A DNA stretch of 18,896 nt. Source: Hypholoma sublateritium FD-334 SS-4 (lineage: Eukaryota > Basidiomycota > Agaricomycetes > Agaricales > Strophariaceae). The position numbers were made by a program, and so were the translations under genes. The stretch covers positions 63,300 to 82,195 of the forward strand of contig KN817635.1 of NCBI GenBank assembly GCA_000827495.1. Reading direction: 5' to 3'. Below the pieces are notes generated by a model that was not told the DNA's origin, did not search any database, and saw only the letters and a program-made list of their open reading frames with translations. This document shows, one piece after another, positions 18,351 to 18,896 of this stretch (the first letter of the stretch is position 1; each line of letters begins with the position of its first letter).

Positions 18351-18896
18351 TGTAGGCCCTGTCTTGCACTTTCCAAATCTGCCAAAATTATATTAATAGC
18401 ATTTTTCCTCATTGAGAAAAATGCAAAACATCCGCGGAAAGCCGGCGGTGAGTTTATAAATAGAAACATAAATTACAAAGAAATTCAGGAAAAATCACCT
18501 AAAAATGCGAAATATTCATAGCTTTCTAAATATACCCTCATGTCCTTATTTGGTGCTTTCTTTATTGAGCAATTCTCACTGATGGTGGCATTATTCCACC
18601 TTTCTTTACAATAAATTAAACTGTATCTCTGTCAATTCTCCATGGATTTCCTTCAAATCTTTCAGATAAGAATTTGGAAGCTCACAGCTATGTACTTGAG
18701 GTGTATACATAGCAGATTAAACAAATTTAATATGTGAAAACTCCCATCTACACTGATGATGGCATCATTCCCCTTCCCCTCCCAGCACAGATAAGAGTCT
18801 ACTTCTGTCAATTCTTGATGGATAACCTTCAAATCTTTTAGATAAGGCTATGGTAGTACCTATCTATATAGTCATTATGTTTGTATAGCAGATCAA
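18350..18896 (+). repeat. AT-rich tail ending in a 174-bp direct repeat
   Basis: After AT-rich sequence without genes, two copies of a unit begin near 18577 (cactgatggtggcatta) and 18751 (cactgatgatggcatca). Later words are shared in order: ctgtcaattct, ccttcaaatcttt, agataag and atagcagat. The second copy runs to the window edge, so more copies may follow. Confidence 0.65.

Overview
The window looks like nuclear DNA of an agaricomycete-type basidiomycete. Genes are compact and multi-exonic, with GT-AG introns of about 48-88 bp. There is a ribosomal protein L19 fragment with fungal-type sequence, a KDZ-type DNA transposase with its CxC6 cysteine cluster, a DUF6698 gene and other lineage-expanded 'hypothetical' families typical of mushroom-forming fungi. 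No prokaryotic operons, tRNA, rRNA or CRISPR were seen. Isolated N bases are almost all between 3.17 and 10.37 kb, which suggests unresolved alleles or collapsed repeats there. Family names come from recalled sequence patterns, not from a search.

Layout, left to right. An inverted-repeat arm (1-240) is followed by two plus-strand coiled-coil genes (256-1265 and 1392-2281) that look like distant paralogs. Next come a gene-poor stretch, an orphan 3' piece of RPL19 (3040-3324), an AT-rich CTATAG-motif cluster, a 2-kb GC-rich island of degenerate repeats that includes an 80-bp tandem array (6051-6490), and a 30-bp tandem repeat. A plus-strand zinc-finger protein gene (7204-9054) has a GRF-like finger, a Cys-rich cluster and a C-terminal tandem SUMO-interacting-type motif. 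It converges on a 5'-incomplete KDZ transposase (9191-10560, minus). Upstream of the transposase are a 215-bp duplication and a roughly 199-bp tandem array.

The right half is a run of minus-strand genes: an apparently intact 8-exon DUF6698 gene (11854-13348), an unrecognised 4-exon gene (13672-15499) and a long family gene interrupted by one in-frame stop (15680-17817). The matching inverted-repeat arm (17855-18093) follows, then AT-rich direct repeats to the window end.

The inferred theme is a repeat-rich accessory region shaped by KDZ-type transposition. The two arms share a 104-bp segment that is identical by eye, and they enclose every gene in the window. Each arm abuts the 5' end of the outermost gene, both of which read inward. 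Whether this is one large mobile unit or two independent insertions of a dispersed repeat cannot be decided from this sequence alone.
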